Source of the DNA: Karalla daura
Taxonomy: Eukaryota > Chordata > Actinopteri > Chaetodontiformes > Leiognathidae
DNA length: 64,000 nucleotides
NCBI GenBank assembly: GCA_029224185.1
Contig: CM055206.1
Location: forward strand, 9,104,183 to 9,168,182
Reading direction: 5' to 3'
The notes under the pieces are model-generated. The model worked only from the letters and a program-made list of their open reading frames with translations, was not told the origin of the DNA and did no database searches. Each line of letters opens with the position of its first letter. Position 1 is the first letter of the stretch. Below are positions 36,701 through 56,047 of the stretch, piece after piece. Made by a program: the position numbers and the translations under genes.

Positions 36701-39267
36701 TTGAGTACCAGGTGGCGTCAGGTATCTGATCAACAGAACAAAACCAAACATTGAACCTAGTTCAGACGTGTTTGAAAATATATGTCTATTTCCTGGGCAA
36801 TGATTGTGCCGTGACACTCACATGTTGGCTCCTGCCATGCTGCCAAACTGTTCCTGAAGGATGGACAGGACGCTCCACACGGTGGAGGAGAAGGCCTGGG
36901 GGTTCAGCATACGCAGGGAGCAGCCACTCTGGGAAGCAGAGATATAGAGAGATAAATCTCCCATGATGAGGACCAACCAGCTATGCACACCGAGTAAACT
37001 GGAGGTATCGCAGGCAGCAGGTATTCATGGAGTATTTATGAAGTGTTAACAAGCACTGAACGTTCACTGATGTACAAGAAAAGGGAAAAAACGCTTTTCC
37101 ATCCTCTGTAATAAGTACAACAAACAGTGCTTTGTCACTTTTAGAGGTTGGACAGATCATTACGAAAGTATACAGCTGGTAAATGAGGCAAACCTTTCAG
37201 AGAGGCGACTATTTACCAGGACATTACCACCAAAGAGAACTCCCATTAAAAAAAGTGATAAACCAGAGCTACTCATGAGCACAGCATCCAAACTGTCCTG
37301 GACTGGTTTTGCTGTGATCTGGTCCAAAAGTTAATGGTTTCTTCTTTGGCTCGCTCAATTTTGTGGAGAGCGGTTTCCCAGTTTTTAGTTTTTATCGCAT
37401 ACTGAGAAATACTAGAAATGCTAGAACCACAGGCAGACACGCAGAGATGGGAAGCCTTTCCTCAACACAAATATTGTCAGCCACAATAGACAAAGCTGGG
37501 TGTCTCATCCTGGGTGTCTTTTAGGTAGTATGTCGGGTCCCATTAAATGCTGGGTCTGGCCCCGGGATATTAGCCCTCTATAAAGCAAGAGGTCTGCAAA
37601 GATACTGTGAAATGAACCAGCAGAGTTTGGTCTCATGTGCTTCTATTACAACATTTTCGAGGCGGATGCACTGCCAAGGGCTTGGCGATTACTGATCTGC
37701 CAGCGGTGCAGATGGTGCACTGATATGGTGTGTGCACTCACACAGAATGACTTCCAGCTTGCTCTACAGGAGGAAAAAAAACAACATTGAAATTAAAAGT
37801 ACTGCTTAATGCATAAACATCCATCTTGCAGCTTCTTAATGAAGCTGGAAGTTTCCGAAGTGAGAGGAAACTTTAACGACCCCCATAGAGGAAGCCCGGG
37901 CAGCTCATTCGCTGCAAAGGGCCCAATTATGAGGAGGATAATCTGGAGCGTGAAAAGATGCAGAGTCGCGGTGATGTTGCATAAGAAACGACGGGGCGCT
38001 GTAAACAAATACGCCGCCCGCATCCCACCGGTCTCACCTCATAGAAGTCCCAGACGGTGAAGGGCAGCGCTCTCCCCGGAGGGTTGTGCGTCTCACGCTT
38101 GCCGTTGTTGTAGCTCGTCACATCCAGGTTCACCCCGTACTGAACATCATCCTGGACGTTGAGGGACACCATTCAGTGAGACTGAGCTTTTAATCTGAAC
38201 TCCTGTAAAATCACCAGGCACGTTAACGGGTCTTCACCTGTCTTAATATGCGATCAAACTCCTCGGTGGAGAAAAGTCCCTTGTAGTAATCTGGGTTTTT
38301 GCGTTGGACCAGGACGGGCTTCTTCTCCCACGTTTCCCTGGGAGATAAAGTCAAACATTATGTGGGGAATAAGACCGTGTCACCTCTGTATGATTGTCGA
38401 ACTGGACTGAATCAGTCCTCCTGTAGACCATCTCCACCTAACTGGAATCGACACGAAGCTCAGCGTGCATTTCCAGACAGACGGAAACACTGCCAGCACA
38501 CTCATCTGTACCTGAAGAAGGACTTGGCAGGAATGGGATAGATGAGCCACTGGAACAGCTTGCTCGCTCTCTCCCTGCTGTTGCTGACTTTTGCCAAGTC
38601 GGCCAGCACAGTGCCGAGATCCCCACCATCTCCTTCAACACACTCCTCCTTGTTGTCCTCCTGCGACTGCACACACACACACACACACACAGAGGCACTT
38701 AGGAGCATTTTAGGGTCAAACGAAAAAGTTTACACTTACACTGGTGTTCTAGTTTTATACATGTGTCGTTTGAATTCAAACTAAATGGGAATCAATGATG
38801 TCATTTACAAGTTATCAATGCTCTGGTTAACATTCATGTTTGACAGACCTGATCACTCTCACGCAGTTAAGCACAGACTTACTTCTGCAGCTAACTTGTC
38901 CTCTTTCTGTGCAGACTTCAGGAGCCGGGCCTTCTTCTTAAATTTCTTCTTTTCTGGCTTTGATTGGGATTGAGCTGTGTTGACCTTAGCAGTGCCGTTT
39001 TCCCTCTTTCTCTTCTTTTGTGCCACCTGTAACAAAACAAAACACGCACGCGCACATGCACACATACACATGCGCGCGCGCGCACGCACACACACACACA
39101 CACACACACACAGATAAATAAGACATCGTATGGGTTGATGCACTCGTTATCTATCAGACACCGTCTCTACCGTATGGTTTTACCTGCGTGGGCGCCTTGG
39201 CACCAGAGACTGGGTTCGCAGACATGGACTGATAGAGAGCAAAGGCTGACATGTGTTTTCTCTCCAT
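33745..39267 (-). CDS. riox1: Ribosomal oxygenase 1 (NO66), JmjC hydroxylase
   Basis: RIOX1 is a nucleolar Fe(II)/2-oxoglutarate oxygenase known to hydroxylate a histidine of ribosomal protein uL2 and reported to act on histone H3. Fifteen coding exons join in frame: 39267-39184, 39026-38883, 38666-38512, 38337-38238, 38151-38038, 36928-36822, 36725-36618, 36502-36468, 36351-36173, 35294-35190, 35108-34967, 34824-34704, 34210-34111, 34023-33937, 33804-33745, about 546 residues. An in-frame TGA lies six codons before the ATG. The N-terminus is short and Lys/Arg-rich (exon 2), suiting nucleolar targeting. The JmjC core shows GFAPHYDD (His and Asp iron ligands) and LLYFPRGFIHQ (second His). The C-terminal part has EFRRGLPLDYLTYMG, DVGAQFTTQT and VYHKEEPKSFEI. 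The acceptor at 34824 was chosen because only it keeps the frame. Human RIOX1 is intronless and longer (641 aa). Confidence 0.95.
34380..34650 (+). mobile_element. Teleost retroelement 3'-end fragment in riox1 intron
   Basis: The sequence has 'gaagacccagctcttttaggaacatctctcctaacac', 'cttgtaatctcatcccttgctag' and a tail 'caacaagcgtctgctaaat'. The last is the hallmark end of a very common fish dispersed repeat ('...aaagcgtctgctaaatg'). It lies in the intron between the riox1 exons at 34824-34704 and 34210-34111, antisense to the gene. Confidence 0.65.
36929..38037 (-). other. Largest riox1 intron
   Basis: About 1.1 kb between the exons at 38151-38038 and 36928-36822. I see no coding exon and no clear repeat in it. 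Confidence 0.6.
38671..38690 (+). repeat. (AC)n repeat at riox1 acceptor
   Basis: A short AC run, TG-rich in the transcript, immediately upstream of the acceptor of the exon starting at 38666. A longer impure AC/GC array lies at 39040-39112 in the preceding intron. Confidence 0.85.
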
Positions 39268-40311
39268 TTTCCAGCGTGCACGTCCTCAACCCGCGACTAC
39301 CTCGCCGACGGAGCCTCTTGTTCTCTGGCTCGTTGTGGCGAGAGCTCGCTGCTGCTCGGTTCTCTACTGCCCCCCACCGACCGGACATAGGCATTACACC
39401 CCAGAGAGACAGCGCTATTCTGCAGGTTTACTGAGACCAATAGCAGAGAGGCTGCAGATGTGATAAAAACAGCAGACTATTGTGACCATAAAAGGGACAG
39501 CGGTCGAAACAGCAATGGAAAATCCATATTTTGATGTCCTTGACTCTGCCAACAGGGACAGACAATGTTATTAAAGTACATAGTGGCATAATGAGGCAGC
39601 TCTCCAGCCCAGGACATGCAACTAGTTCTCAACTGCTTTGCAAGTGAAATCGGCTCCAAAGCAGCACAGGCCTCAGCCGTGGAAAAGGGGTAATATATGT
39701 ACAATGTAGGAATTATGGCTGTATAATGTACAGGACTGCATTCATGCTTTTCCATAATACTGTTGTAAAAAAAGAAGAGGAGCAGTGAATTTAGAAGGTA
39801 ATGACTGTGAATGTAATATTCCCATGTTTATATTCTTATTCACCTTTGATGTAAATTGTATAAGGCACATGAGCAAGAGATAGGTCTTAACACAGTCCAA
39901 CTGTTGTATAAATTGTATTTTATTGTTAATTGTAAGGTAGATTTAAGATATCAGATGACGTCAGGTTGAAATATACAGAAGACACGGGGGATGAAGGGAG
40001 AGAAGATGAAAAGAGAAGAAGGAGAACAAAAACCTACAGTTTCTACAAGATAGAAACATAAGAATTCAGTTATGTATATTTCAACATGATCCAAAATTTG
40101 TTCAGATTCAATAGGACATGAAATATCTGCTGTGTGTTAGAAATCTACCAAAGACCTCTCTTGTAAGCATTGTGTTGTACAGAGATATATTTTTAGGTCT
40201 TATTTCATTACTACTGTGATTTTTAAAAATATTATTCCATGAAAAGTCTTTCAGCTCTCTGTTTTAAGTGTTCCTGATTCATTTGATTTGACAACCATTT
40301 GCAGCCGAGAC
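39268..40311. other. riox1 upstream region and ctsb 3' flank
   Basis: The first 150 bases upstream of the riox1 ATG are GC-rich (to about 39400) and would hold its promoter. The remainder to the ctsb stop is AT-rich with no coding signal and probably includes the ctsb 3' UTR. I could not settle the polyadenylation site. Confidence 0.5.
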
Positions 40312-43189
40312 TCATTCCATCGAGGTGAGTGGTATTCCTGCAACCACCTCTGACTCTATTCCACACTCATCACTTCCACGCTTGATCTTGAAGAAACCTG
40401 AGATGAGAACACACAAAAACATCAACAAATCATATTATTTTTAGTCCACGCTGCATTTGAGAAATCATTTCCAAACACTGCAAAGACAGCTTGGTTTCCT
40501 TGTACCTTTATCTCCCCAGTCACTGTTCCAGGAGTTTGCAGCCAGCCAGTAAGGTGTCCCATTCTCCTCTCCCCAGCCTAGGATCTTGATGGCATGGCCA
40601 CCCAGGAGCTGACCAGACACATGCTGGTACACACCTGCAGTAACACAAGGCAAGTTTATAGGGATTCTTCTCCACTTGATCATCAGTCAAATTTCAACCA
40701 GATTGCATGTTTCCATTCTGAATCTGAGTGGAAGCAGGCAGAAGCAGCAGAAGTCTTTCTGTGGTAGTTACACTCAAAGTACAGTCTCAGTCTCAGTCTT
40801 AAAGCTCCTGTGGTCACACAGACCACCCATCCTCACCAGACTTGTACTGGAGAAAATCTGCATAGACAGAGAAAGCTGCCTCCACGGGGCCATTCTTGTA
40901 CAGCTCGGCCTTGATCTGCTCCTGCTGTGAAGGGACGCTGTATGTGCTGCTGCCTGGTGAGGGAGACAGGGAGCGAATCAGTGCAATCCATGGATGTGTC
41001 CACATGGGGGCGCATTGAGCACATGAACATAAAACAGGGAAAAAACTAAGATACTGAGATTAGGTGTTAAGTATATGTAAATTAGCACGTTGAGTATTTT
41101 ATTGTATTTATGGAAGGTGTAAACTGGCAGAAAAGTAGAGGGAAGATCATTTTAGGCATGTACCAAAGTGCTTGTCTTTCGGGTAGGATGGCGAGTATCC
41201 GTCAATGCAACGCTGCTCGCACTTTGGAGTGTCCTGCTCGCCCTGACACGGAGGACGGGTCCCGTTCACGTGGTGCTCGCAGGGAGCGATGGTGTAAGGT
41301 CTGCAGCCTGCGGAGCCCAGTATTAGGTTTAGCCCAGACTCACTGTGATGTCAGGTCAGGTAGTTGCTGTGCGCTACTCCGTTTTACACTCACCCACTTT
41401 GGAGTTGTACAGGCCTCCTGTCACGAGCCCTTTCTTTGCCCAGAAGTCCCAGGCAACAGAGGGGAAGCCGCCGAAGCAGCTGCACAAAGCAGGAAAGTAA
41501 AAAAAAGCATATGAGAATGTCAGCAGCAACACTCAATGAATCATGGGAGAGTGCCAAACTTTCACCATACCGGGCTTTTGTCGCCTCAGTGAATTATAAA
41601 TAAAAGTTTGGATTAGAATCATTTGTCACTGCCACAAGTTTCATTGACAGTGAGTTTTTGGTTTTCACATGGGACGCATACATGAGCCTGTTTGTAGTTT
41701 TTTAAGCTTGTTCCAGCTCCCATCTTAGGCACACAGCAGAAGGTCTGAATGTCTTATAATGTCAAACAGATTTGCTCAGCAAGCGGTGCAGGAAATCTTG
41801 GATGGAAATCCATATTTTTATTTTATTGTTGTTATTTGTAATATACCATATGCTCTCTGGTCAATAATAAGCACTTCCACTAGAAGTTGCTGCCCAACAA
41901 TAAAAACTACAGTAAATGTGGCTTGTAATAACCTGATTAACACTGATTGACACTCACCCCATGCCACATTCATCGCAGCACGTCAGCAGATCCTCTGCAG
42001 AGATCTCTGGAGAGATCTTACCACTGCTTTGGATGCACACCCTGTCAGAGATCGCCTCGGCTGCCCCAAAAGCCTGTTGGAAAAGGGAAAACACACACGT
42101 TTAGGAAAAAAGGAAAGAGCTCTGAAAAGGATCTGATCAGCTGAGCACCACTGCAGGATGATGGTGTGTGTGTGTGTGTGTCTGTCTGCCTGCCATTGCT
42201 CTGTCTCACCCAGCAGGATCCGCATGATCCCTGGTCTCTGATCTGCTGGATTGTGGGACATTTGGGCCATTGCTTGCGAGCGTCGAAGCTGTCGGGAAGT
42301 CTCAGACCTTCGACACTGTGAACCCTGGAGTGAGAGAGGACAGTCAGAGAGCGCAGCAGACTCGATCAACCTGCTGACTGTCACCCGCTAGGGAGTGTCA
42401 CACTTAGATCTGTGCCCACGCACCCTGATAAGATACTTTGATCCCTTAATTTATTAAAACTCTCAAATCTGCACATTAATTACATTAAAGCTATGGAGCA
42501 GAGTTACAAATGCCCCAGCTGCTGTTTTACAAGCCTGAAATCCTATCTTGGGGATATTATGGTCTGTTTCACACAGGCTTTATGCTGATCGTGCCACCCT
42601 GCCTGCCGCTCAAATGAGCGATCATGTGCCATTACGTTCTCTACTGAACAATAAAGCTCAGTAACCTTTGTCATGAACGAAGTAACTAGAGTGATACAGC
42701 TATGGAACATTTACGTATCCAGACATATGTTATTGAGGAAGAAGCAGGACATTTCACTGGAGTCTTGTATTTCATGTCACATCTCTGCTCCCCTACTAAG
42801 CATATTAGTTGATTAAATGTGGTGATTTAAATTCCACTGGCCCACCACTGTTTTAACTCACAGCTCTGGCAGCTTGGGTCCATTCAGTAAAGTCCCGCAC
42901 AGCATGCTCACATGTCTAATATCTGTGTTGTAGAAGTTCTGCCCAGCCTGGAGGAGAAGTAGGACAAATGTGGCATTAAACCCAACATTCATGACAACTC
43001 TCAGAGACAGGGAGCTGCAGAGACACCAGAGGTGCAGGTGAGAAGGGTTCAGGGGGGGGGTCTCACCTTCCAGGTGGTGTTGGCCTTGTTGATAAAGTCG
43101 ATCATCTCTGCAGAGAGCGGAGAGATAGACGGCCGTGCCTGGGCCACAGAGAGCGCAACAAGCACACAGAGGAGAAACAGAGAAGGCAT
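40312..43189 (-). CDS. ctsb: Cathepsin B, lysosomal cysteine protease
   Basis: A papain-family protease of lysosomes with endo- and dipeptidyl-carboxypeptidase activity. Nine coding exons join in frame: 43189-43067, 42947-42862, 42324-42210, 42073-41958, 41479-41394, 41307-41164, 40953-40837, 40634-40506, 40397-40312. They total 1002 bases, 333 residues, close to the 330-339 of vertebrate orthologues. Order: a signal peptide (MPSLFLLCVLVALSVAQA), a propeptide with the pattern NTTWKAGQNFYN, then the mature enzyme near LPDSFDAR. The catalytic Cys is in DQGSCGSCWAF, the catalytic His in GGHAIKILGW and the Asn in ANSWNSDWG. The occluding loop unique to cathepsin B is present, with the paired His of PCEHHVNGTRPPC. 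All expected active-site residues are intact. A non-coding first exon probably ends at the GTAAAC donor near 43391. Confidence 0.97.
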
Positions 43190-45241
43190 CCTGCAAGACA
43201 GGGCAGCATTCAACATATCAACCATTGTCTACACGCATTTGTCTCAAAATGATGAAATTGTTCAGCCTTCTTGACTGAATGCGGTGTTTTTTATTTCTTA
43301 TCAAACTGAGGTTACTTGATCTTGGTCAGTAATTGACATAGTGTTAAACTCTGTTATTTTAAAAATATTAGAAGAAAAATATGCTGTTTACCTTTCACTT
43401 GTGTTGCAGCTCCTTTGATGGATGTTTCCGCGTCAGTTCCCCAGCTCTCACTGAACCAAAGAACCACCTCCTTTCACTTCTTAATGTTGTCATTTTACAG
43501 TCCTCACATGTTAGAGCAATGAATGCATAAACACCTCATGTGACCGACACAACGTCTTTCCAAAGGTTGACGGGTGATGAACTGACAATAAACATGATGG
43601 TTGAGGCTGCAATATGCAACTTCATGAAAATTTGTCATTTTTTTTACCACTATGGCTTCAATCGAAGATTTCCCTATTTACATGCAAGCAAGACAGCTAA
43701 TAAAAACAATGCACCATGCACTGGTTGAACCTTGAATGTGTGCTGTAAAACATCCATACCAGCATTACATTTTGCAGCATTACAGCAGCTTGATGCTGTC
43801 TCTCAATAACAATCCCCTCTTCACAGGTGGCAGCAGAGACTATGGTGTGTGCATGACATGAAACACTATATTGTTATTTGATACATGTGCACGCATTGCA
43901 AGTCTATTGCAATGCCACAGTTTAGCACCTTTCCTTTTGAACAGAGCTCAATTTCATCGGAACCCTCCTCAATTCATTTCATTATAATTATATATTAGTT
44001 GGATATTATTTTCAACAGCAGGTTAAGAACACTGTTTTATGGAAGACACTTATTGATACGTTTGTTTTCTATGGACTGTCTGGACTGTCCTTGCATAGTG
44101 ATTTCAGAATTTCTTGAATCAGGGCATCCAAGGATCCTGTTCCTCAAAAGGCCTGTAAGACCGGCTCCTGAAGTGACCCACAAGTGACTCTGCATACTTG
44201 TTTCTTCCTTTTATTGAAGTTTTTCCATAATGCCTCTTTTGTTCCAAACATGACTCATTCTTATTATGCACAATCATCTTTCCGACAGCTTTATTTGTGT
44301 TCAAATATGTACAAATCAAGATTTCACATTACATAGCAATGCTTGTAGCTCTCCTTTGGTTCTGTACAAGGTTTCTCTGTGCTAGCCTTTCTACTCACCA
44401 AAGCTGCGTTAAGGACACTTAGCTAGCATTCTCAATATGCATTTCCTTAAGATGTCAAATGTATCAAAAGTTACATTTGTTCTCCCTTTTGTTTGTACAA
44501 ACAGTGCATGTGGAATCTAGCTTGAAAATTCATTGTTCTTCGTTTTCCTATGTTGAATGGACAATAACTGAAGAGACACAGACAGAAGTTTTGAGATAAA
44601 GCTCTTCTATGAAACCATGTGGTCATGTTTGCTTACACATAGTGCATCTATTGTAAAGTCCTCAGCTGTGACTGTTTATTTCTTTTTCCTGTAGACACAA
44701 AAATATCCTATCTGACATGGAAAATATGACTGCAATTTGACACTGAGTCAAACAAAATCCTAAAGATATTTGGTGTTCCTCACAATCCTAAATCAGGCAG
44801 TGTCGCAAGCATCCTGTATCGCACTTTTCACCACTCCAACTTTTCACTTTACTGTGAAAATTCTACTTTTCAATTTGTATTTAAATATTCAGATATGCTG
44901 AATATCTATACTCTATTCAGAGGGTCAAAGTGCTTCAACAACATTTATGTCTGACAACAAAATACCCTGAATTGTTTCAATGTGCCTTGAATGCTGGTGC
45001 ATAAACCACACAACTCAGTGTGTAAATAATTAATCCAGATGCAGGATGGACTAAGAGAAATCCCGACCAAACAACCAAATGAGAACAGCCTGCTATGACA
45101 ACCCTGTCCATGGTCTAAATTACATCCATGGTCCTGGAACAAAAAGGGTAAAGCAGGAGGGAAGTTCTTGAGATTCCTCCGGGGGTGACTGGGGCTTTCT
45201 GAGTCTGTGGCCCCACGGAAAGGAAAAGGGAAAAGATGCTC
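43190..45241. other. Spacer between ctsb and fdft1
   Basis: Contains the ctsb 5' non-coding exon and promoter (about 43.2-43.5 kb) and, at the far end, the fdft1 3' UTR. TTTATT at 44290-44295 and 44675-44680 are candidate AATAAA signals for fdft1 on the minus strand. Otherwise AT-rich with no coding exon seen. Confidence 0.5.
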
Positions 45242-50312
<5,071 letters not shown>

Positions 50313-50599
50313 GTTGCTTCTTGTGTTACTCTGTTACTTTGCTACTTTGCTACTCCGGTGTGTGGACCTGCAGGGATGCTCTGCTCCATCAAAGCGAGGC
50401 TGAAATCCAGCGATCACCGGCACCGGAGGGAGGGAGCAGTCTGCTCCGCGAGCCCGGTGTCGTCAGATCGACTGACGCCTCCGATTGGCTGGCGAGTCAT
50501 GGGCTTAGCACGTGACGACCAATGAGCGAGCGGAGCGTCTGGTGTGATGCCCCGCCCCAGCGCGCTGTCAGAGCAACGCGGCCTCTGATTGGTCAGCCA

Positions 50600-50600
<1 letters not shown>
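50313..50600 (-). promoter_or_regulatory. fdft1 promoter with sterol-type elements
   Basis: Within 300 bases upstream of the fdft1 ATG are three CCAAT/ATTGG boxes (50484-50488, 50519-50523, 50588-50592), an E-box CACGTG (50509-50514), a GC box around 50550-50556 and, at 50548-50539 on minus, ATCACACCAG, which matches the classical sterol-regulatory element ATCACCCCAC at 8 of 10 bases. NF-Y, Sp1 and SREBP sites together are the known layout of sterol-pathway promoters, including human FDFT1. The region is GC-rich and has no TATA box. Confidence 0.6.
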
Positions 50601-53599
<2,999 letters not shown>

Positions 53600-54802
53600 A
53601 TGTTTTTATCTTCAGCCTTACAAACCTTTGCACTGATATGGAGAATCTGTATGCTTCTCAGGAAAGGCTTCGGTCACTGCTGCACAACAGAAGCCCGTGT
53701 GAATGGAGGCATCAATCGCCTGACTGACGCTCAGAGCTTATTGAGGCACATATCATGCTGGATTAACACAAAGAGCTCCGTGAAGAAGGTGATGGAGCAT
53801 CTCGGGTTCAGTGGAACCGACAAGGACATTTTCCTCGCCGACCCGGTCAACAAGAAGTTCCTGGAGTTTCACTGTGACATAACTGAGGAGTGCGGAGCAG
53901 AGGACAAGCAGCACTCCTGGGCCGTCATTGAGAAACAGGAGGAGGTTGTCATGTACGGACCTTATTATCCCAATTACAACAACGGAGAACACAGCGAGGA
54001 CATCATAATTAAGCAGACCCAGGAGCTTTTGGAGTTGGGGGCTGCCTCGGAGGACTGGAAGGTGTATGTCTTCACCATGAACAGCCCGTGTTTGGCTCGA
54101 AACACCGATCCGTGTATGCTGAACCTGGTTCAGAGAGCCCAGTGGTGGTGGAGCGCGTACGGAGTGAAGACTCATATTGGTTTTGTGAAATGTTGGGGCT
54201 TCAAGGGAACTAAAGAAAATATGTTCAGGGATATCAGCTACAACCAGGTGGACTGCATCGATCAGACCAAGGACTACCACAGCTACGTCCAAGCAGCTGA
54301 AACTAACACTGATCTCAGCCCTGTGTGTGAAAACGTGTTTTCTGCTGTTAAACACCTCCTGAGATCTGTGAGTTTCCCTTCCATCATTTTTGGCCCGGAC
54401 TGGAAGACCTATTTCAAAGGCATGCACAGCTCACCCAAAGATGAGGAAAACATCATTACCCCGGAGGTGAATGCCGTGACTGTAGCTGCACAAACTCTGC
54501 TCTTGGAAAAAAGTGAAAGTCTTGAGGAATGTTTGGAAAAGGGACGGGCGTTTGTGTTCGAGCACACATTTAGCTCACAAGTGTCTGAGTCCGTCCGGGA
54601 TCAAATAAGACTTACATTCCAGCAGTGCTGGAAGGAGATGGTACAGGACAAATATGCAGAGTTCATCAGGGAGAAACTGACTGAAGACTTCAATCAAGCC
54701 ATCGTCCAGCTTTTCATCAGAGACGCAGCTCAGTTCACGAAGCAGTACTTACAAATCGGAATGATACGCTTTTCAGAGGACTTAAAAGAGCCTCAAAGCT
54801 GA
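53600..54802 (+). CDS. Uncharacterised zinc-deaminase-like protein
   Basis: I do not recognise a named gene. One long exon encodes up to 400 residues, numbered here from the ATG at 53600. After a helical start (about 40-70), a strand 105-120 (HSWAVIEKQEEVVMYG) leads to a helix opening with H131-S132-E133. A strand 153-160 then ends at S162-P163-C164, with C172 after a seven-residue gap and a following helix (MLNLVQRAQWWW). Strand 191-200 ends KCWGFKG. HxE followed by PC...C is the catalytic layout of the zinc cytidine-deaminase superfamily, which includes AID/APOBEC proteins: Glu as proton shuttle, His and two Cys as zinc ligands. The usual spacing is PCxxC; here it is PC-x7-C. The last 110 residues are helical and charged. 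The true start is unclear: the 53600 ATG sits in a likely polypyrimidine tract before an AG acceptor at 53615, and 53651 is the next in-frame ATG. An antisense frame of 224 codons is a shadow. Confidence 0.72.
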   Translation: MFLSSALQTFALIWRICMLLRKGFGHCCTTEARVNGGINRLTDAQSLLRHISCWINTKSSVKKVMEHLGFSGTDKDIFLADPVNKKFLEFHCDITEECGAEDKQHSWAVIEKQEEVVMYGPYYPNYNNGEHSEDIIIKQTQELLELGAASEDWKVYVFTMNSPCLARNTDPCMLNLVQRAQWWWSAYGVKTHIGFVKCWGFKGTKENMFRDISYNQVDCIDQTKDYHSYVQAAETNTDLSPVCENVFSAVKHLLRSVSFPSIIFGPDWKTYFKGMHSSPKDEENIITPEVNAVTVAAQTLLLEKSESLEECLEKGRAFVFEHTFSSQVSESVRDQIRLTFQQCWKEMVQDKYAEFIREKLTEDFNQAIVQLFIRDAAQFTKQYLQIGMIRFSEDLKEPQS

Positions 54803-56047
54803 GCATTTTACAAACATGTGGCATGCATTCAAATCAAAATGAAATCAGACCTGTAGACCTTTACATACCATTTGCATTGTCAAAATGCTTTGTCTTTATT
54901 TGTCTCCTCAGTAGAGCTACAGATGCACACAGAGGAAAGGGCACCAGGTAGAGAGATGTCTATCTATCACTGTGCCTTTACTCACAATATATCACAAATG
55001 GTGTATTACAATTATACTGGAGTGGAGTTTTTACATATATGCTCATATACTGGTAATTACATGTGGAGAAACCTGACATTTACACATTGCCTCCATGCTC
55101 ATCACAGGCAAATTAAAGCATTGCCAACAAACTATTCAATACTTCACAAAGTTTATCTTTCAGCTGATAGATGATAACTATGTGCTTTGACGCTGTGCCT
55201 TTAATAATAAATACTAGCTCTGGAAAGGTTCAGAAGAATCTACGGAGTAAGTTTTTTTTTTTTCTTGTGGGTGCACAGCTGTGCATGTGCCAGCAGAGGG
55301 AGTGATGTGTGGTCTATTGCACCCCTCCACATTCATCATGTGCAACTTAGTTGCTGCATAGGTAGTTTATCATGTTTTCTTCTCACAAAGGCATCAATAC
55401 TGACGTGTCGTTTCACACTCTATATCAGTCCAGGCAACAGATGCAGACACAACAGACCATGGTGTTGAGGAGTGAAGGGTGTCTTGAGCAATTCAATCCT
55501 TTGTTATAAGTTTTTAAGAGCGATGACTAAATGCACTGTGAAAATATGCTCAGTTACAGCTGCAAAGATTTGCTTTTATCTGCTTATGTTTTGCACCCTT
55601 TTAAAACCTTAATGGCAAAGTGCTGTCTATATTATGGCAACTTGTCCATAACAGTAAGAAAATGAAGACAAATCTATTGATTTTTTTGGTATGGAAAAAC
55701 ACCAGAGGGTGAAACTTTTCGGTTTCATGTTACAGTAATGTTATGACACCTAAAGTCCCTGCAAACGTAGAAAAGAGTGTGACACAAAACGCTCCCCCCT
55801 TATCACCTCACTGTGATCACGGTGCTGCCCTCATATGACTCTCGGTTCAGTCCTCCATCGCCGTGTTTGCGTGTTACAGCATTTGTGCAGTTCAGTTTGA
55901 AAGCCTCCGTTTCTTTTGCGGCACCCACAGTTTTTGTCCCAGAGCGCCGTGATGGCTACGGGAACGTCTGACAGCGCAGGCTGCTGTCTGGAGGAGCTCG
56001 TATCTCAGGAGAGTCTGGAGGCTTTGAGATGCTGGGCTGTGGGTCTT
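54803..56047. other. Converging 3' flanks of the deaminase-like gene and gata4
   Basis: A plus-strand AATAAA at 55206-55211 is a candidate end for the deaminase-like transcript. TTTATT at 54894-54899 is a possible minus-strand signal for gata4, in which case the two 3' UTRs would overlap. No coding exon is seen. Confidence 0.4.
55206..55211 (+). terminator. Candidate polyadenylation signal of the deaminase-like gene
   Basis: AATAAA 404 bases past the stop codon at 54802, followed by a T-rich run at 55251-55264. It is the first canonical plus-strand hexamer I noticed after the stop. Confidence 0.5.

Noticed and set aside
53753..54427. Minus-strand open frame of 224 codons
   Set aside because: Lies wholly antisense to the deaminase-like exon, which has the better motif content and a downstream polyadenylation signal.
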